A program made the position numbers and the translations under genes. Below are positions 32,004 through 42,108 of a DNA stretch of 64,000 nt, in pieces. The notes under the pieces are model-generated. The model ran no database searches. It had not been told where the DNA came from and saw nothing but the letters and a program-made list of their open reading frames with translations. Positions within the stretch are counted from its first letter, which is position 1. Each line of letters begins with the position of its first letter. Origin of the DNA: Opitutaceae bacterium TAV5 (GTDB taxonomy: Bacteria > Verrucomicrobiota > Verrucomicrobiia > Opitutales > Opitutaceae); NCBI GenBank assembly GCA_000242935.3, contig CP007054.1:35832-99831 (forward strand), written 5' to 3'.

Positions 32004-35000
32004 TCAACGATTCATGGCTCTCGCCCCGACGCGAACCGCCTCCGCTACCTGCGGTTCGACGGCCTTCGGTCCTCCGGTCAAGTCCGGTTGGTAACTCTTC
32101 ACCGGCATGTCACGATTCTCGCGCCTGCTGCCCCTGACGTAGGGATGCTCGACCATATCTTTCTCCAGAGCTTCCAGTTCCGCTTCCAAGGATTTCAGGC
32201 GTTCATCGGAGGGTATCGTCACCTTGGCAAATTCGGCTTTGGTGACTTCCAGGTCGGCTTCCAGGGATTTCAGCTTCATATGGGCAGATGCCAGCCTTTC
32301 CTCCACGAGACGGGGAATGTTGGTGACTGTCCGGAGCAACATTCCCGCGCTGGCAAACTGTGTAAGGGAAACCAGCAGATTGCCCTCCCCTCTTACCGGG
32401 TTTGCAACGCTCATCAACAGGGATTCGGCCTCCCGTCCGGACGACTTGAAGGTAACGAGCGCATAGGTCAGCCGAACCCTGAATCCGTTCACGGTCAGAC
32501 TTCCCAATGGATGCTCAACCTGGCCGTCCAGTTTCGTCTGCCGAAGTGCATCCACCAGTCCGGAGAGCTCCTTTTCAACCTCCGTTGACGATCCGGTGAT
32601 TATCGTCGGTTTTTTCGCTTTGGCCCTTTCGGCAAACCATTCAATTGTCGAACCGCGTTCGACCGTTCGCAGGTCCGAAATATCCACGGTCAACTTGGAC
32701 TCAAACGGCGTCGTGTTTTGTGCAATCCAGTTCTTCTCTTTCAAGGCGTGAACGATCTCGACTGTCTGGATGGAATCCACCCATTGCTCAAGGCTCCGTA
32801 TCTGACTCTTGAGCGAACCTTTTCTGGACCGGACCACCTCGATCGCCAGTCTCTCGTCCTTGATGTTCCCCTTGAGTTCAGCGACCTTCAACTGGCGCTT
32901 GTCGGCCACAAGCGCCGCCTTGAATTCCTCAAGCTGGATTTCCCCGACATCATCAATTTCGTCCTCGCCTCCGGATTCTGAAAGACCCTGCCGGATAAAC
33001 CGCCGCTTGGTCTGGATGCGGTTCCAGATCGCTACGGTGCAGGTATCCTGCATCCCGTAAAGAAACACGCGGACCTTCTCATTGGTGTTGCCACTTCGGA
33101 CAATGCGGCCGTCACGCTGCTCTTGCTGGTCTGGGGTCATGTTCCGGGGAGGGTCAAAATTATGAGCCGCGTAAAGCAGGTCCTGAAAATTCGCGCCTAT
33201 ACCCAGCTTGTCGGACGAACCCAGCACAACGAGTATCTCCCCCCGGCAAACGCGCTCGAATATTTCTGCGCGCTCCCTGGCATCCTTGGCCTCACCGATG
33301 ATCGCGATCTCCTCTGGTCTGAACTCGCCGGAGGCCACCAGTTTCGACCTGATTTCGATGTAGAGATTGATGCCTGCCGTGCCTATCCTGAAATCGGCTT
33401 TCTCGTCCGTAACAGCCTCACCGGCATCCTGCGAGTCCGGATCATCGGATGCAACGGGTTCCGGTGTATCGTCGATCTCGATACTGACGGACTTCATGCC
33501 CTTGGCCCTGAGCTGGTCCAAGACCGACGTGTTCATTGTCCGATACCGGTCCAGGAAGATGACCTGAGTTTTCCTGCCGGTCGGGGCTGTCTCCCGCCGG
33601 ATGTTCACCACATTCCTCACGATCGTGTTCAACAGCGATCCCGGTTCATCCGGGGCAGACGGATTCACAAGCCGGGGATCGATCGAGGCTGCCATTCCCA
33701 TGCCCATGAGCGTCAACGGAACAAACGACATCTCGCGTTTCTCTTCCCCGGACAATTTCTCGTACTGATCGTAAATCTCGGAGAGCTTTTCCATCTCTTC
33801 CAGGACGGAATCGGTGATGGGCACCACGGCATGTTCGACTCCACCGGATTCGTGTTCGGGCAAGGTGAGATTCAGCTTTTCCGGATCAAGCTGTATATCG
33901 CAACCGGTCCGGACAAACTGAGCGAGCACCCGTGCGTTTACGAATTTCGACATTCGCTCAATGTAGCGATAACGCCCGTTTGCCTCGTTCATCTCCAGAC
34001 GGGTCTCCGTCTCACAGAATGATGTCTTGAAATCGTCAAAATAGGGGACCCCGAAATCCTGCAAGGCATTCGGATCGAAAAGCCGGTTCATGTTCCAGAA
34101 CTCCGCCATCGTGTTGGTGGCAGGAGTACCGGACAGGCCGATCACACCCATGCCCTTTCGCCGACTCTGGATGATATCACCCTTCATCAACAAATCCCGG
34201 CCCCGGTTCGACGTGTTTGAGTCGATTCCCTTGATATCCGTGAAGGCGGTCGCGAAGCCTGTCTTCTTGTGCCGGTGGCATTCATCGACAATCAGGAGGT
34301 CCACTCCAAGCTGCTCCCAGGTGAGGCCAATATCCGATCGCTTGGCCTGCTCGTTCATGAACGCGTTCAGGGCTTCTGCCTTTTTCTCTATTTTCTTCTC
34401 AATCTTCCGTTGGTTTTTTTTGTCGTTTAATCCGGATACAACATCGAGTGAATAACGGAGGTCTGAAAGCTCCTCTGCCATCCACCTTTCCTGCGTCTCG
34501 GTTGAAACCGGGATACGCTCGAACTGCGTTCTCGACATGAGAATGCAATGCCAGTCGCCATAGGCGACAAGGGCCTTGAAATTCTCCCGCTCTTTGGGAG
34601 AAAAATTGGCGTCATCGGCAACGAGGATGTTGTCCTGTGGATAGACTTGCCGGTATCCAGCGACAAACTGGGCGTAGTTTGCCGAGTCACACACCATAAG
34701 CGGCTTCTTTGCGCTGCCGATACGACGGTGCTCGTGGGCAATCAGAATGGCCGTCAATGTTTTCCCGTACCCGGTTCCATGCGCAACCACACCGGCCGGT
34801 TTCGCCAAAAAGCGGGCGACGGCATTCCGCTGGTAGAAGCGGGGGACAAGAGCCCCGGGCCCGGTCGCGATTCCGGGAAAGGTCAGGTGTTCCCCTTCAT
34901 GCCTTGGCGGGACCACGCGATTGAAGCGGGCGTTGAACTCATCGGTCAGGATTTTTTTGGTGTCCTCGCGCCTGCCAACCCATGCGGTCCACTCGCTGTT

Positions 35001-38000
35001 CAGTGACTCGACACGAGCCCGAAGTATTGCTGTCTCCTTCGGGTTGAAGACCTGCCCACCCCCTTCGATCCGGTCCATTACCTTGCCGGGATCTTGCGAA
35101 AGAGCATTCTGCACAACCTTGTCCCAGGAGACTCGCGAAGTACCGAAACGGGATGATGCTGTCTGCGAATAATGACCCGAGAGGCCTGGCCAAAACCAGA
35201 TATGAGAGCGCGGGTCATAGACGGGAGAACTTTTCAGGTTTACGCCGGCCACCTCGTTTATGAATTCCTGATAGAGATACCCCGGCACCCACGTCGCACC
35301 AAATGGAGCACGCACCCGTTCAAACGGAACCGGTTGCGGTGAGACCGCCTCAAGTGCAGCAACGTTCATCCCAAATCTCGGATCGAGAATCGCCGCCTTA
35401 CGCGCCTTTTCCAGCTCGGTCAGGACATCGCCCGACAGGTAGGCTGTCCGGTGAAGGAACGAATCCGGGTCTCCGATAACGCGAAATGCCTGCCCGCTCT
35501 CTGCAATCTCGTTCGCCAGTGCTTCGGTGTCGTCGCGCCCCAAAAGATCAGCGATGTAGGCCACATCAACCGTTCCCGTCTGGTTCAGGCTCGCGAGGAT
35601 GCCTTCCTCCAGCGTCCCGACGCTAAGGAGCGCAGCCTGCTCCGGCGGGTAAAGGGTTCGCACCGACAGGATGCCGGCTGGAATAACCTGCTTTCGCTTG
35701 CGGCCGTCATCTCCTGCGACCTCGCGCACCTGTTCGAGAGCAAAAACGCTGGTCAACGTGGTGTCTTGCGGAGCCAGTCCGCGCAGTTTCCGGAACACGT
35801 CATTGAGCCTGCCGTGATCCTTCACGAAGGATTCATAGGCTCGATTCAGTGTGCCCCGGTGGGCCGCACTCACTTCGTCCGTCGTGAGGATGTTTAGATC
35901 CATCGCGATCTGCTCCATGAGCAGTTCGCGAATGTTGACATAATCCCGGGCCATTTTTTCCGCACTCTCCAGCTTGCGAAACCCGGCGGGAAGGTCGCCC
36001 GAGAGTTTCCATTCGGGTGCAACCAGCTCGCGGTCGGATCGGACAACATACACGTCATGTCCCCGGACAACGAGGCTTCCAGGCCGTTCGTCCATAGTCG
36101 CCATCAGGCTGGCGGGATCACTGACGACGGATATTTTTCCCCCGATTCTTTCCGAGCTGTTCGGAACATGAGGTATCTTTTCAGTAACTACGGAAAGACG
36201 GTCGACCAGTGGCGGCGCGCCTTCCGGGGATGTTACCGTATATTGCCCGCGCTGTTTGTCTTTCCCGTACATCTTCCCTCGAAGGCTATGGTAGCCCAGG
36301 ACCATTTCCGGGTGGCGAATATAATATTCGTTCACCGAAGCAACGCCGACCTCGAATTCCTCACCATGCTGGATGCCGGTAAATTTCCCTTCGTCCGGTA
36401 GTTCAACGGGCATCAGTTGTGTCCAGTTCTCCGCCTCGGGATAATACTGGCCATCGGGCTTACGCAATAACAGTACATCCGTCACAACCTCCGTGCCGGC
36501 ATTATGGACAAAGGCATCACCGGGAAGCCGAACCGATCCCCACAACTCAGCCACCTTGGCCAGTTCGGCCCGCTGGTCGTCATTATTCTGCAAGGTGGAT
36601 GCGGAGGTAATGATAACGGCAATACCGGATGGCTTCAGCTTGCGCATGGCTTCCGCGATAAAATAATTATGCAGGTTGAAAGGCACGGGCCCCAACCCTT
36701 CCTGCACGCCTGGCCCAATCTCGCTGAATGGCACGTTTGCGATGACAAGATCGGCGCTTCCCATCGGAATCATCGCCTCCTCGAAACCGCAGGCATGAAC
36801 TTTCGCCTGGGGGAAGAGTTTGGCTGTAATCCGGGCGGCAACGGAATCGACCTCGACCGCCTCGACCGCGCTCCTTGCCCGTAAATCGGGCGGCATCGCG
36901 CCCAGAATTCGCCCGCTCCCCGCCGCCGGCTCGATTACGCGGCCGCCCGCAAAACCGGCCTTCCGTGCGATCTTCCAGAGCCAGTGACAAACCGATTCCT
37001 CGGTATAGTGGGAGTTGAGAATGCTGGCGCTCGCGGCATTCCACTCGGCCTCCGTCATCAGCTCCCTCAACTCCTTTTGCAGATCACCATATTCCGCCTC
37101 CCAATTCAGGTAACTCAGCTCCGGCGAATACCGCCCCGTCTCCGCACCCCAAAGCTCTTTGTCACGTTCAGCCTTCGCGCGAACCTCGGCCATGAAGTCG
37201 CCGCCCCCATACCCGTAGCCTCGCTGGAAAGTTTCCACGATCGCATCGTTGTTCTGGAACAACTCCTTCGTTCCTCCCCACCCGTTGAACTTCGCAAGGA
37301 TGGACTTTTCAGCGTCCGTTGCCAGCCTGTCCTCGGCCTCCAGCTTCTTCATGGTGCGGATTGCCTCGATGTTCGCCCGGATTCTGGTCTTCTTTCCCGC
37401 CGGTGTGACTGTTTCATGCTCCTCGTAATGGAAATCCCTCTCCTCCTGAGAAAGCACGGCACCGGGGGCTTCCTCCTGTATCACTTTCTCGCTGTTCCGC
37501 GAGACACGCTCGCGCAGGAAGCTAATCCAAGCGTCCTCATTTACCCATTTGCGCAAGGTGTCACGCAACATCCTCCCCTCGGGAAGTACCGACTGCAACG
37601 ACTCCCCGCGGTTCAGTGCATGTTTCTCAAAATAATGCCATCCTTCCTCGGCAATGGCGAGACCGATGGCCGGCGAAAGACCGTTCACTTCCACCCGTTC
37701 CAGAACCGCCATGATTACCCCCACCCTTTGCATTCGCACGAGTTGTGACCATCGGCGTGCAAAGAAGGGGGCGATTCTGGTCACCGTGCTGTATTCGTCA
37801 GGTGAAACCCTCCCGGAAAACCGCCCCAGAATCCGTCTGGCAAGATCGCTCTCCGCTTCCTCCATCGCTATTTCCCTCTGAGATCCGGCAGGAGGCGTGA
37901 CAATATCGACAATATCCTCGGCCCATGCCGATGCGAAGGCCTCGGCCGGTTTCCGGTCTCCTCCTTCTGTATCCGATATTAAATGACTTTCAGTCATCGC

Positions 38001-38630
38001 CCCGCCGGCTCCTCCCGACTCCGGCCGGCCGGTATCCCTGCTGACTGCCGGGCGGGGAACCTTCGGCCGCCCGGTGACGTTCCTTTCACCCGGAACGCGT
38101 CCCCCGGTCGGGTCCGGTTCTGTGGGCCTCTGTACAGGCTGACGTTGTAGGGGAGGAGGCTTTATCGCGGTAGGAGGCCGCTGCCGCTGCGACGACTCAA
38201 CGGACGGGCCTTCCGCGAAGGCCTCGGGCCTTTTCGATGAACCGAATATTTCGGCGTGCCTGCGCCTCACATAGGAAATTTCGATTGCGGATTGTACCTC
38301 GTAAAACTGTGGCTGCTTCCGTCTGTTCAGTCGGTTCGGCGCAATTATCCGGAGGCGGGCGGGAGCGCGGCCCCACTTCATGGTCTGAAGCTCCGTGAAT
38401 CCTCGCGACAGCAAATCCTCGATCCACTGCTGCCGGGTCACCATGCGGGGCTTCATCGTCCCCTTTCTGGTATATTCCATCAACCGACCCAGCGCAGCCT
38501 TTTCTGCCGGAGTCAGGTCAATCCCGTCCGGAACCGCGGCGAGGGGGTTTTCGGCATCGTCCTCGACGATGACAGTTGGAGTTGTGGTCGCGATAGAGAC
38601 CTGCTCGAAGTCCAGCTCATCTTGGTGCAT
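32004..38630 (-). CDS. Giant methyltransferase-helicase (DarB-like)
   Basis: A 2208-aa protein. Residues 1-270 are a disordered Pro/Arg-rich region with an HTH-like start. A gamma-class N6-adenine methyltransferase domain follows (glycine motif EPAAGSGRI near 565; catalytic N632-V-P-F). A superfamily-2 helicase domain spans about 1270-1870 (Walker A GTGYGKT near 1285; DECH near 1447; a terminal helicase motif GIGANFQDLLYAAHNFDPP...QQEQRDGRIVR near 1830). The C terminus is coiled coil. Such fusions are common on phages and conjugative elements; P1 DarB protects incoming DNA from restriction. The anti-restriction role is inferred. It lies in one unit with the 83-aa membrane gene. Confidence 0.85.
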   Translation of the reverse strand: MHQDELDFEQVSIATTTPTVIVEDDAENPLAAVPDGIDLTPAEKAALGRLMEYTRKGTMKPRMVTRQQWIEDLLSRGFTELQTMKWGRAPARLRIIAPNRLNRRKQPQFYEVQSAIEISYVRRRHAEIFGSSKRPEAFAEGPSVESSQRQRPPTAIKPPPLQRQPVQRPTEPDPTGGRVPGERNVTGRPKVPRPAVSRDTGRPESGGAGGAMTESHLISDTEGGDRKPAEAFASAWAEDIVDIVTPPAGSQREIAMEEAESDLARRILGRFSGRVSPDEYSTVTRIAPFFARRWSQLVRMQRVGVIMAVLERVEVNGLSPAIGLAIAEEGWHYFEKHALNRGESLQSVLPEGRMLRDTLRKWVNEDAWISFLRERVSRNSEKVIQEEAPGAVLSQEERDFHYEEHETVTPAGKKTRIRANIEAIRTMKKLEAEDRLATDAEKSILAKFNGWGGTKELFQNNDAIVETFQRGYGYGGGDFMAEVRAKAERDKELWGAETGRYSPELSYLNWEAEYGDLQKELRELMTEAEWNAASASILNSHYTEESVCHWLWKIARKAGFAGGRVIEPAAGSGRILGAMPPDLRARSAVEAVEVDSVAARITAKLFPQAKVHACGFEEAMIPMGSADLVIANVPFSEIGPGVQEGLGPVPFNLHNYFIAEAMRKLKPSGIAVIITSASTLQNNDDQRAELAKVAELWGSVRLPGDAFVHNAGTEVVTDVLLLRKPDGQYYPEAENWTQLMPVELPDEGKFTGIQHGEEFEVGVASVNEYYIRHPEMVLGYHSLRGKMYGKDKQRGQYTVTSPEGAPPLVDRLSVVTEKIPHVPNSSERIGGKISVVSDPASLMATMDERPGSLVVRGHDVYVVRSDRELVAPEWKLSGDLPAGFRKLESAEKMARDYVNIRELLMEQIAMDLNILTTDEVSAAHRGTLNRAYESFVKDHGRLNDVFRKLRGLAPQDTTLTSVFALEQVREVAGDDGRKRKQVIPAGILSVRTLYPPEQAALLSVGTLEEGILASLNQTGTVDVAYIADLLGRDDTEALANEIAESGQAFRVIGDPDSFLHRTAYLSGDVLTELEKARKAAILDPRFGMNVAALEAVSPQPVPFERVRAPFGATWVPGYLYQEFINEVAGVNLKSSPVYDPRSHIWFWPGLSGHYSQTASSRFGTSRVSWDKVVQNALSQDPGKVMDRIEGGGQVFNPKETAILRARVESLNSEWTAWVGRREDTKKILTDEFNARFNRVVPPRHEGEHLTFPGIATGPGALVPRFYQRNAVARFLAKPAGVVAHGTGYGKTLTAILIAHEHRRIGSAKKPLMVCDSANYAQFVAGYRQVYPQDNILVADDANFSPKERENFKALVAYGDWHCILMSRTQFERIPVSTETQERWMAEELSDLRYSLDVVSGLNDKKNQRKIEKKIEKKAEALNAFMNEQAKRSDIGLTWEQLGVDLLIVDECHRHKKTGFATAFTDIKGIDSNTSNRGRDLLMKGDIIQSRRKGMGVIGLSGTPATNTMAEFWNMNRLFDPNALQDFGVPYFDDFKTSFCETETRLEMNEANGRYRYIERMSKFVNARVLAQFVRTGCDIQLDPEKLNLTLPEHESGGVEHAVVPITDSVLEEMEKLSEIYDQYEKLSGEEKREMSFVPLTLMGMGMAASIDPRLVNPSAPDEPGSLLNTIVRNVVNIRRETAPTGRKTQVIFLDRYRTMNTSVLDQLRAKGMKSVSIEIDDTPEPVASDDPDSQDAGEAVTDEKADFRIGTAGINLYIEIRSKLVASGEFRPEEIAIIGEAKDARERAEIFERVCRGEILVVLGSSDKLGIGANFQDLLYAAHNFDPPRNMTPDQQEQRDGRIVRSGNTNEKVRVFLYGMQDTCTVAIWNRIQTKRRFIRQGLSESGGEDEIDDVGEIQLEEFKAALVADKRQLKVAELKGNIKDERLAIEVVRSRKGSLKSQIRSLEQWVDSIQTVEIVHALKEKNWIAQNTTPFESKLTVDISDLRTVERGSTIEWFAERAKAKKPTIITGSSTEVEKELSGLVDALRQTKLDGQVEHPLGSLTVNGFRVRLTYALVTFKSSGREAESLLMSVANPVRGEGNLLVSLTQFASAGMLLRTVTNIPRLVEERLASAHMKLKSLEADLEVTKAEFAKVTIPSDERLKSLEAELEALEKDMVEHPYVRGSRRENRDMPVKSYQPDLTGGPKAVEPQVAEAVRVGARAMNR

Positions 38631-38679
38631 GGTAAATTCAGGACCACGGCCGGCACCTGAATTCCGGCACCAGCCCGGA

Positions 38680-38931
38680 TTATCCGATCAGGAAGTTGAT
38701 CGACAGAAGTGCGATCAACCCTCCGCAAAGATGCGGAATAATCCTGACAGGTTCCCGATACCACACGTATTCGGTTATCCCATACACCAGTACTGCGACG
38801 CCTGCTATCGTAGCCAGCAGGAGAATAACTCCCAAGGGTGAGAACCTGTCCGTAGATTCGATGACAAGCCGCAGGTACCCGGAGCAGACCTCCGTAAAGG
38901 CTTCCAGCCATATTCCTGCATTTATTGTCAT
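38680..38931 (-). CDS. Small two-helix membrane protein
   Basis: An 83-aa protein with two membrane segments (about 33-55 and 66-83, ending in a hydrophobic INFLIG). It resembles a VirB2-sized subunit but no cleavage site is evident. It lies between the winged-HTH gene (8 bases downstream of it) and the helicase. The function is unknown. Confidence 0.5.
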   Translation of the reverse strand: MTINAGIWLEAFTEVCSGYLRLVIESTDRFSPLGVILLLATIAGVAVLVYGITEYVWYREPVRIIPHLCGGLIALLSINFLIG

Positions 38932-38938
38932 ATACCAT

Positions 38939-39904
38939 CTACCTCACTTTCGATCGGCCCACCCAGGCATCCGGTAAAGGGACATTTGTCCCACTTTTTC
39001 TGCCTGACAGCATGGCAAATACCCGTGCAGGTGCGCGGCGCAGCTCCCTCGGACAGAACCGGGCTCTCATTGCTGCATCCGCCGGCACGGAAACAAACTG
39101 CCGCCCTGCACCGGGATCTCCCTGCACCGGCCTGATCAGCCCGAGCGTCTCGACCCGGGCAATGAATGTTGCAGCCGAGTTCCAAGCCACGCCGGCCTTG
39201 TCCGCCAACTCTCCAACATTCATCGGTCCGCGGACCTGTGCGAATACAGGAACGAGGTCTAACGTAGCCTTGGAGGAGCCAAGCCGGGCGAACATTGCCC
39301 TTTCCTGCTCCATCGACTCGCCCACCACCTCGATTGCTGCTGCACCGCTGTTTTCCATGAGCGATGCCATGTTGCCAAACAACGTCCCTGATGTGGCTCC
39401 AAGACCGGGCACAAGCGATGAACCGGCTGGCAGAACCCCGTACAGGTGCAACTCGCCGGCAGAGACCACAGCCTCCGCCACTCTGATCGTTTCCGGCCCG
39501 AACCCGGCACCCCCGAGGGTCTCATCGACCGAACGACCGATCTCGCCTACGCTGGCAAACACCCTGTCGCTGTGGATGTCACGGTTGAATCCCTCCAGTG
39601 GGCCAGTCCCGCCCGGAAGGTTCAGGGCCTGTGAAATGCTGTTCGCCAGTTTTCCAACCACGTCGGCCTGAACGAAACGAAGCCCATCGAGGTACTCTGA
39701 AACCCAATCGTGGTAATGCTCCGACACGACGCCCAATTTTTCCGCACCGTCCTTTCCGAGAAGATCCCGGACTCCCTCCTCAAATATGGATGAGCGCAGA
39801 TTCTCGGTAAGGGCTGGTTCCAGCATCGCCCATTGAGCCATAACGGCCGTTGCCGAATTCTCGGACGACTTGGGGCGAACGGATATTTCAGGTTCATGGA
39901 CCAT
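38939..39904 (-). CDS. Hypothetical protein with C-terminal winged helix
   Basis: The 321-aa protein is alpha-helical through most of its length (long helices near 20-130). It then has an HTH-like segment at about 232-275 (MNVGELADKAGVAWNSAATFIARVETLGLI) typical of MarR/winged-helix folds, and a basic tail. A DNA-binding regulator or partition accessory is plausible. Upstream on the minus strand a TTGACT box lies about 30 bases ahead of the start. No family name is assigned. Confidence 0.6.
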   Translation of the reverse strand: MVHEPEISVRPKSSENSATAVMAQWAMLEPALTENLRSSIFEEGVRDLLGKDGAEKLGVVSEHYHDWVSEYLDGLRFVQADVVGKLANSISQALNLPGGTGPLEGFNRDIHSDRVFASVGEIGRSVDETLGGAGFGPETIRVAEAVVSAGELHLYGVLPAGSSLVPGLGATSGTLFGNMASLMENSGAAAIEVVGESMEQERAMFARLGSSKATLDLVPVFAQVRGPMNVGELADKAGVAWNSAATFIARVETLGLIRPVQGDPGAGRQFVSVPADAAMRARFCPRELRRAPARVFAMLSGRKSGTNVPLPDAWVGRSKVR

Positions 39905-40152
39905 TTCATTTCAAAAATGGGATGTTTTTGAAACAGTCAATTCTTTTACCTTGGAATAAGAATAAATTTTTGCGCCTATCCATCCCCAAAAAATATGCCC
40001 GCCAGAACGGGCATGCCGTTGCCTGGCCCAAGAGGAGGAATCGTGTGCGGAGCGCGCGGCCTTCGAAGACTGGATCAGCGTTTGCGGTTTCGCGTGCGGA
40101 TCACCTTCTTCTCCACCATGTATAGAACTGCCATCCGGGTCGCTTGTACCTA

Positions 40153-40722
40153 TCAGCGCGCACCCGTCAGCCTTCCGGTTGGCCTTATCGTGTTCGCCTC
40201 CAGAAAATCGTCATTCTGTAGCCGATCGGTGAATACAACAATATTTATTCCTGAATCCGTCCGCTGCGAAGGGTACCTGATCGCGACGAAATCCCCAACC
40301 CCCTCTGCCACCAGTTTCCCCAAGGTCTGTAGCCGCGTCATCGATGCCGTGAAGCGCCAGTCCTCACTGATTGCAGCAAGATCAATTCCGATTACGTTTC
40401 TTGTCTGTTCGTCGCAGATATCCAGAATCCTTCCGAGTTTTACCCGGACAGCAAACTCGTGGGCCTCCACAAGGTCAGGATCTGTATCGGGATCGAGACT
40501 CTTCTGAACATGTTCGAACTCTGCCCTCGCTGTTTTTTTCTCCAGGGCAAGGTAAATCCGGCGAATGCCTCCGGGATTACAGCGCCCCGCACCGATTTGT
40601 GCCTGCAAGTGCTTGAATTCGGAGTCTCTCACAAGAATTCCTCCAAACATCACCCTGAAAGCCGTGCCTTCAAAAGGCACGGCCGTTACCTGACCAAGGG
40701 CATTTCTCAGCTTTGCTGGCAT
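40153..40722 (-). CDS. RES-domain toxin
   Basis: The 189-aa protein has the RES layout: TAFRVMF near 20, then GAGRCNPGGIRRIYLALEKKTARAEF carrying the conserved Arg, Tyr and Glu, and a late Ser-rich strand region. RES toxins such as MbcT and Res consume NAD+ by phosphorolysis or hydrolysis and halt growth. The usual GRWN is GRCN here, a Trp-to-Cys change. It follows the antitoxin gene by 8 bases, which is the normal order. The pair likely stabilises the replicon. Confidence 0.85.
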   Translation of the reverse strand: MPAKLRNALGQVTAVPFEGTAFRVMFGGILVRDSEFKHLQAQIGAGRCNPGGIRRIYLALEKKTARAEFEHVQKSLDPDTDPDLVEAHEFAVRVKLGRILDICDEQTRNVIGIDLAAISEDWRFTASMTRLQTLGKLVAEGVGDFVAIRYPSQRTDSGINIVVFTDRLQNDDFLEANTIRPTGRLTGAR

Positions 40723-40730
40723 GAGGGACT

Positions 40731-41528
40731 TCAGCCGCTAAAGTCTCCCGTAAGGAATTGGTCAACCTTTTCCGCAACTTCATCAATCTTGCCAGCCCTG
40801 AAATACGCTTCTGCGCTTTCATTGCCAAAGAGTGGCAGCCGCTTCCGAAACCAGATTCGGAGAGCGCCATCTTTTTCAAATTGTTTGATTTTTCTCAAAC
40901 GGGCTATCCGTTCGAAATGCTCCAGTAAACCTTGGGCGTGCAAACTGGTGGGGTTTTTCCCGAGCCCTTGTTTGCTCATCCCGCATGCAGTTGCGAGTTC
41001 ACTGTTCGTCAATCCGAACAATTCACCAACCTTGTTGGCATCCAGTCGGCCGTTCTTCCTATCGCGAAGATCCTCCGCACTCATTCCTTCAAGTGCGTCC
41101 AGTGCGAACCGTCCTTCATTAACCGCGGCCGGAGCGGTTGCTTTCTGTTTTTCCTGAAGCATTCTCGTTATGGAATCGGCAATGTTGCTCGATATTGACA
41201 CATCGCCAAGATCAACGGTCCTGACAGAGAGAATCCTCACAAAATCCTTTTCTTTCACCGGCAGGCAGAAATAAACATCCCGGTCCCTGTATCTGGAACG
41301 AGTGCGTTCAATATCATCAATCAATCTAGCGGCAACCACCTCTACATCAGTTTCCTGCTTACGCCTGTTCACTTTTCCCCTGCACCATCCGGGCAATTCA
41401 AGCTGATGCAGAATCATGCCGGCCAAGAGCGGTGTATCTACCAACTTGATACTTGCGAGTGCAAACAGTTCCTTCGCGGTTTCTTTAAAGGTACTGCTCC
41501 TGGTTTCCACGAAGGTTTCGATGGTCAT
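40731..41528 (-). CDS. Xre/MbcA/ParS-type antitoxin (DUF2384)
   Basis: The 265-aa protein ends in a DUF2384 domain: an HTH (GLTNSELATACGMSKQGLGKNPTSLHA, about 175-200), then the RES-binding domain (LRIWFRKRLPLFGNESAEAYFRAGKIDEVAEKVDQFL). The N-terminal 150 residues are unusual for the family, which is often about 130-160 aa. They look like an additional alpha/beta domain of unknown role. It probably represses its own promoter. A TTGACAAG box resembling the shared promoter core lies at 41554-41561, about 25 bases upstream. Confidence 0.85.
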   Translation of the reverse strand: MTIETFVETRSSTFKETAKELFALASIKLVDTPLLAGMILHQLELPGWCRGKVNRRKQETDVEVVAARLIDDIERTRSRYRDRDVYFCLPVKEKDFVRILSVRTVDLGDVSISSNIADSITRMLQEKQKATAPAAVNEGRFALDALEGMSAEDLRDRKNGRLDANKVGELFGLTNSELATACGMSKQGLGKNPTSLHAQGLLEHFERIARLRKIKQFEKDGALRIWFRKRLPLFGNESAEAYFRAGKIDEVAEKVDQFLTGDFSG

Positions 41529-41651
41529 AACACACCAACATCGTCCATATCGTCGTGTCTTGTCAACTCATGGTAAGCTTTCAGGAAACGAAAAGTAAAC
41601 GTTTTGTAAACCACACATCTACCCTAGTCTCGCCAAGAAAACCGGCCACAA

Positions 41652-42029
41652 TTACGACCTTGAGCGGCCGGAACGGCTGTTCGGGACAGGCAGGGGGCCA
41701 ATGCTGGCGGTCGGGACAGAATCCCCGCGGACGGCCACCCTCGCCCCTGCCAGATCCAGTCCGAAATCCTTCTGCATTCTTTCGACAACCTCATCCCATG
41801 TCCTGCGCTGCACATCGGAGCTGGGCCCGAGTTCATCGAAAATCGTCCCCTGCCATTCCCCCGGCCGCTTCGCACTCGGGGACACAATGAGATACGCTCC
41901 CTTTCTAAGCTGCGGTAAATCGCAACGGAATGTGCAACGTCCATACTGTTCCAAAAAGGCTGCGGCCGCAGCCTTCCTCTCATCTTCCTTCCGCCTCACA
42001 TCGCCCACCAGATCATCCCAAGTTTTCAT
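41652..42029 (-). CDS. Hypothetical 125-aa protein
   Basis: I take the start at MKTWDDLVG (42029). The protein has a helical N terminus and a strand region (CTFRCDLPQLRKGAYLIVSPSAKRPGEWQGTIFDELGP), with a Pro/Ser/Arg tail. It lies downstream of the zinc-ribbon gene. No family is known to me; similar small proteins accompany replication or anti-restriction genes on plasmids. Confidence 0.5.
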   Translation of the reverse strand: MKTWDDLVGDVRRKEDERKAAAAAFLEQYGRCTFRCDLPQLRKGAYLIVSPSAKRPGEWQGTIFDELGPSSDVQRRTWDEVVERMQKDFGLDLAGARVAVRGDSVPTASIGPLPVPNSRSGRSRS

Positions 42030-42108
42030 CGTTAAATAGCTCCGGTCCATATGCAGGGATAAGGCGGTCCTTCCACAGATTGACGAGAAAGGAGTGCAGT
42101 CCCCGTCG

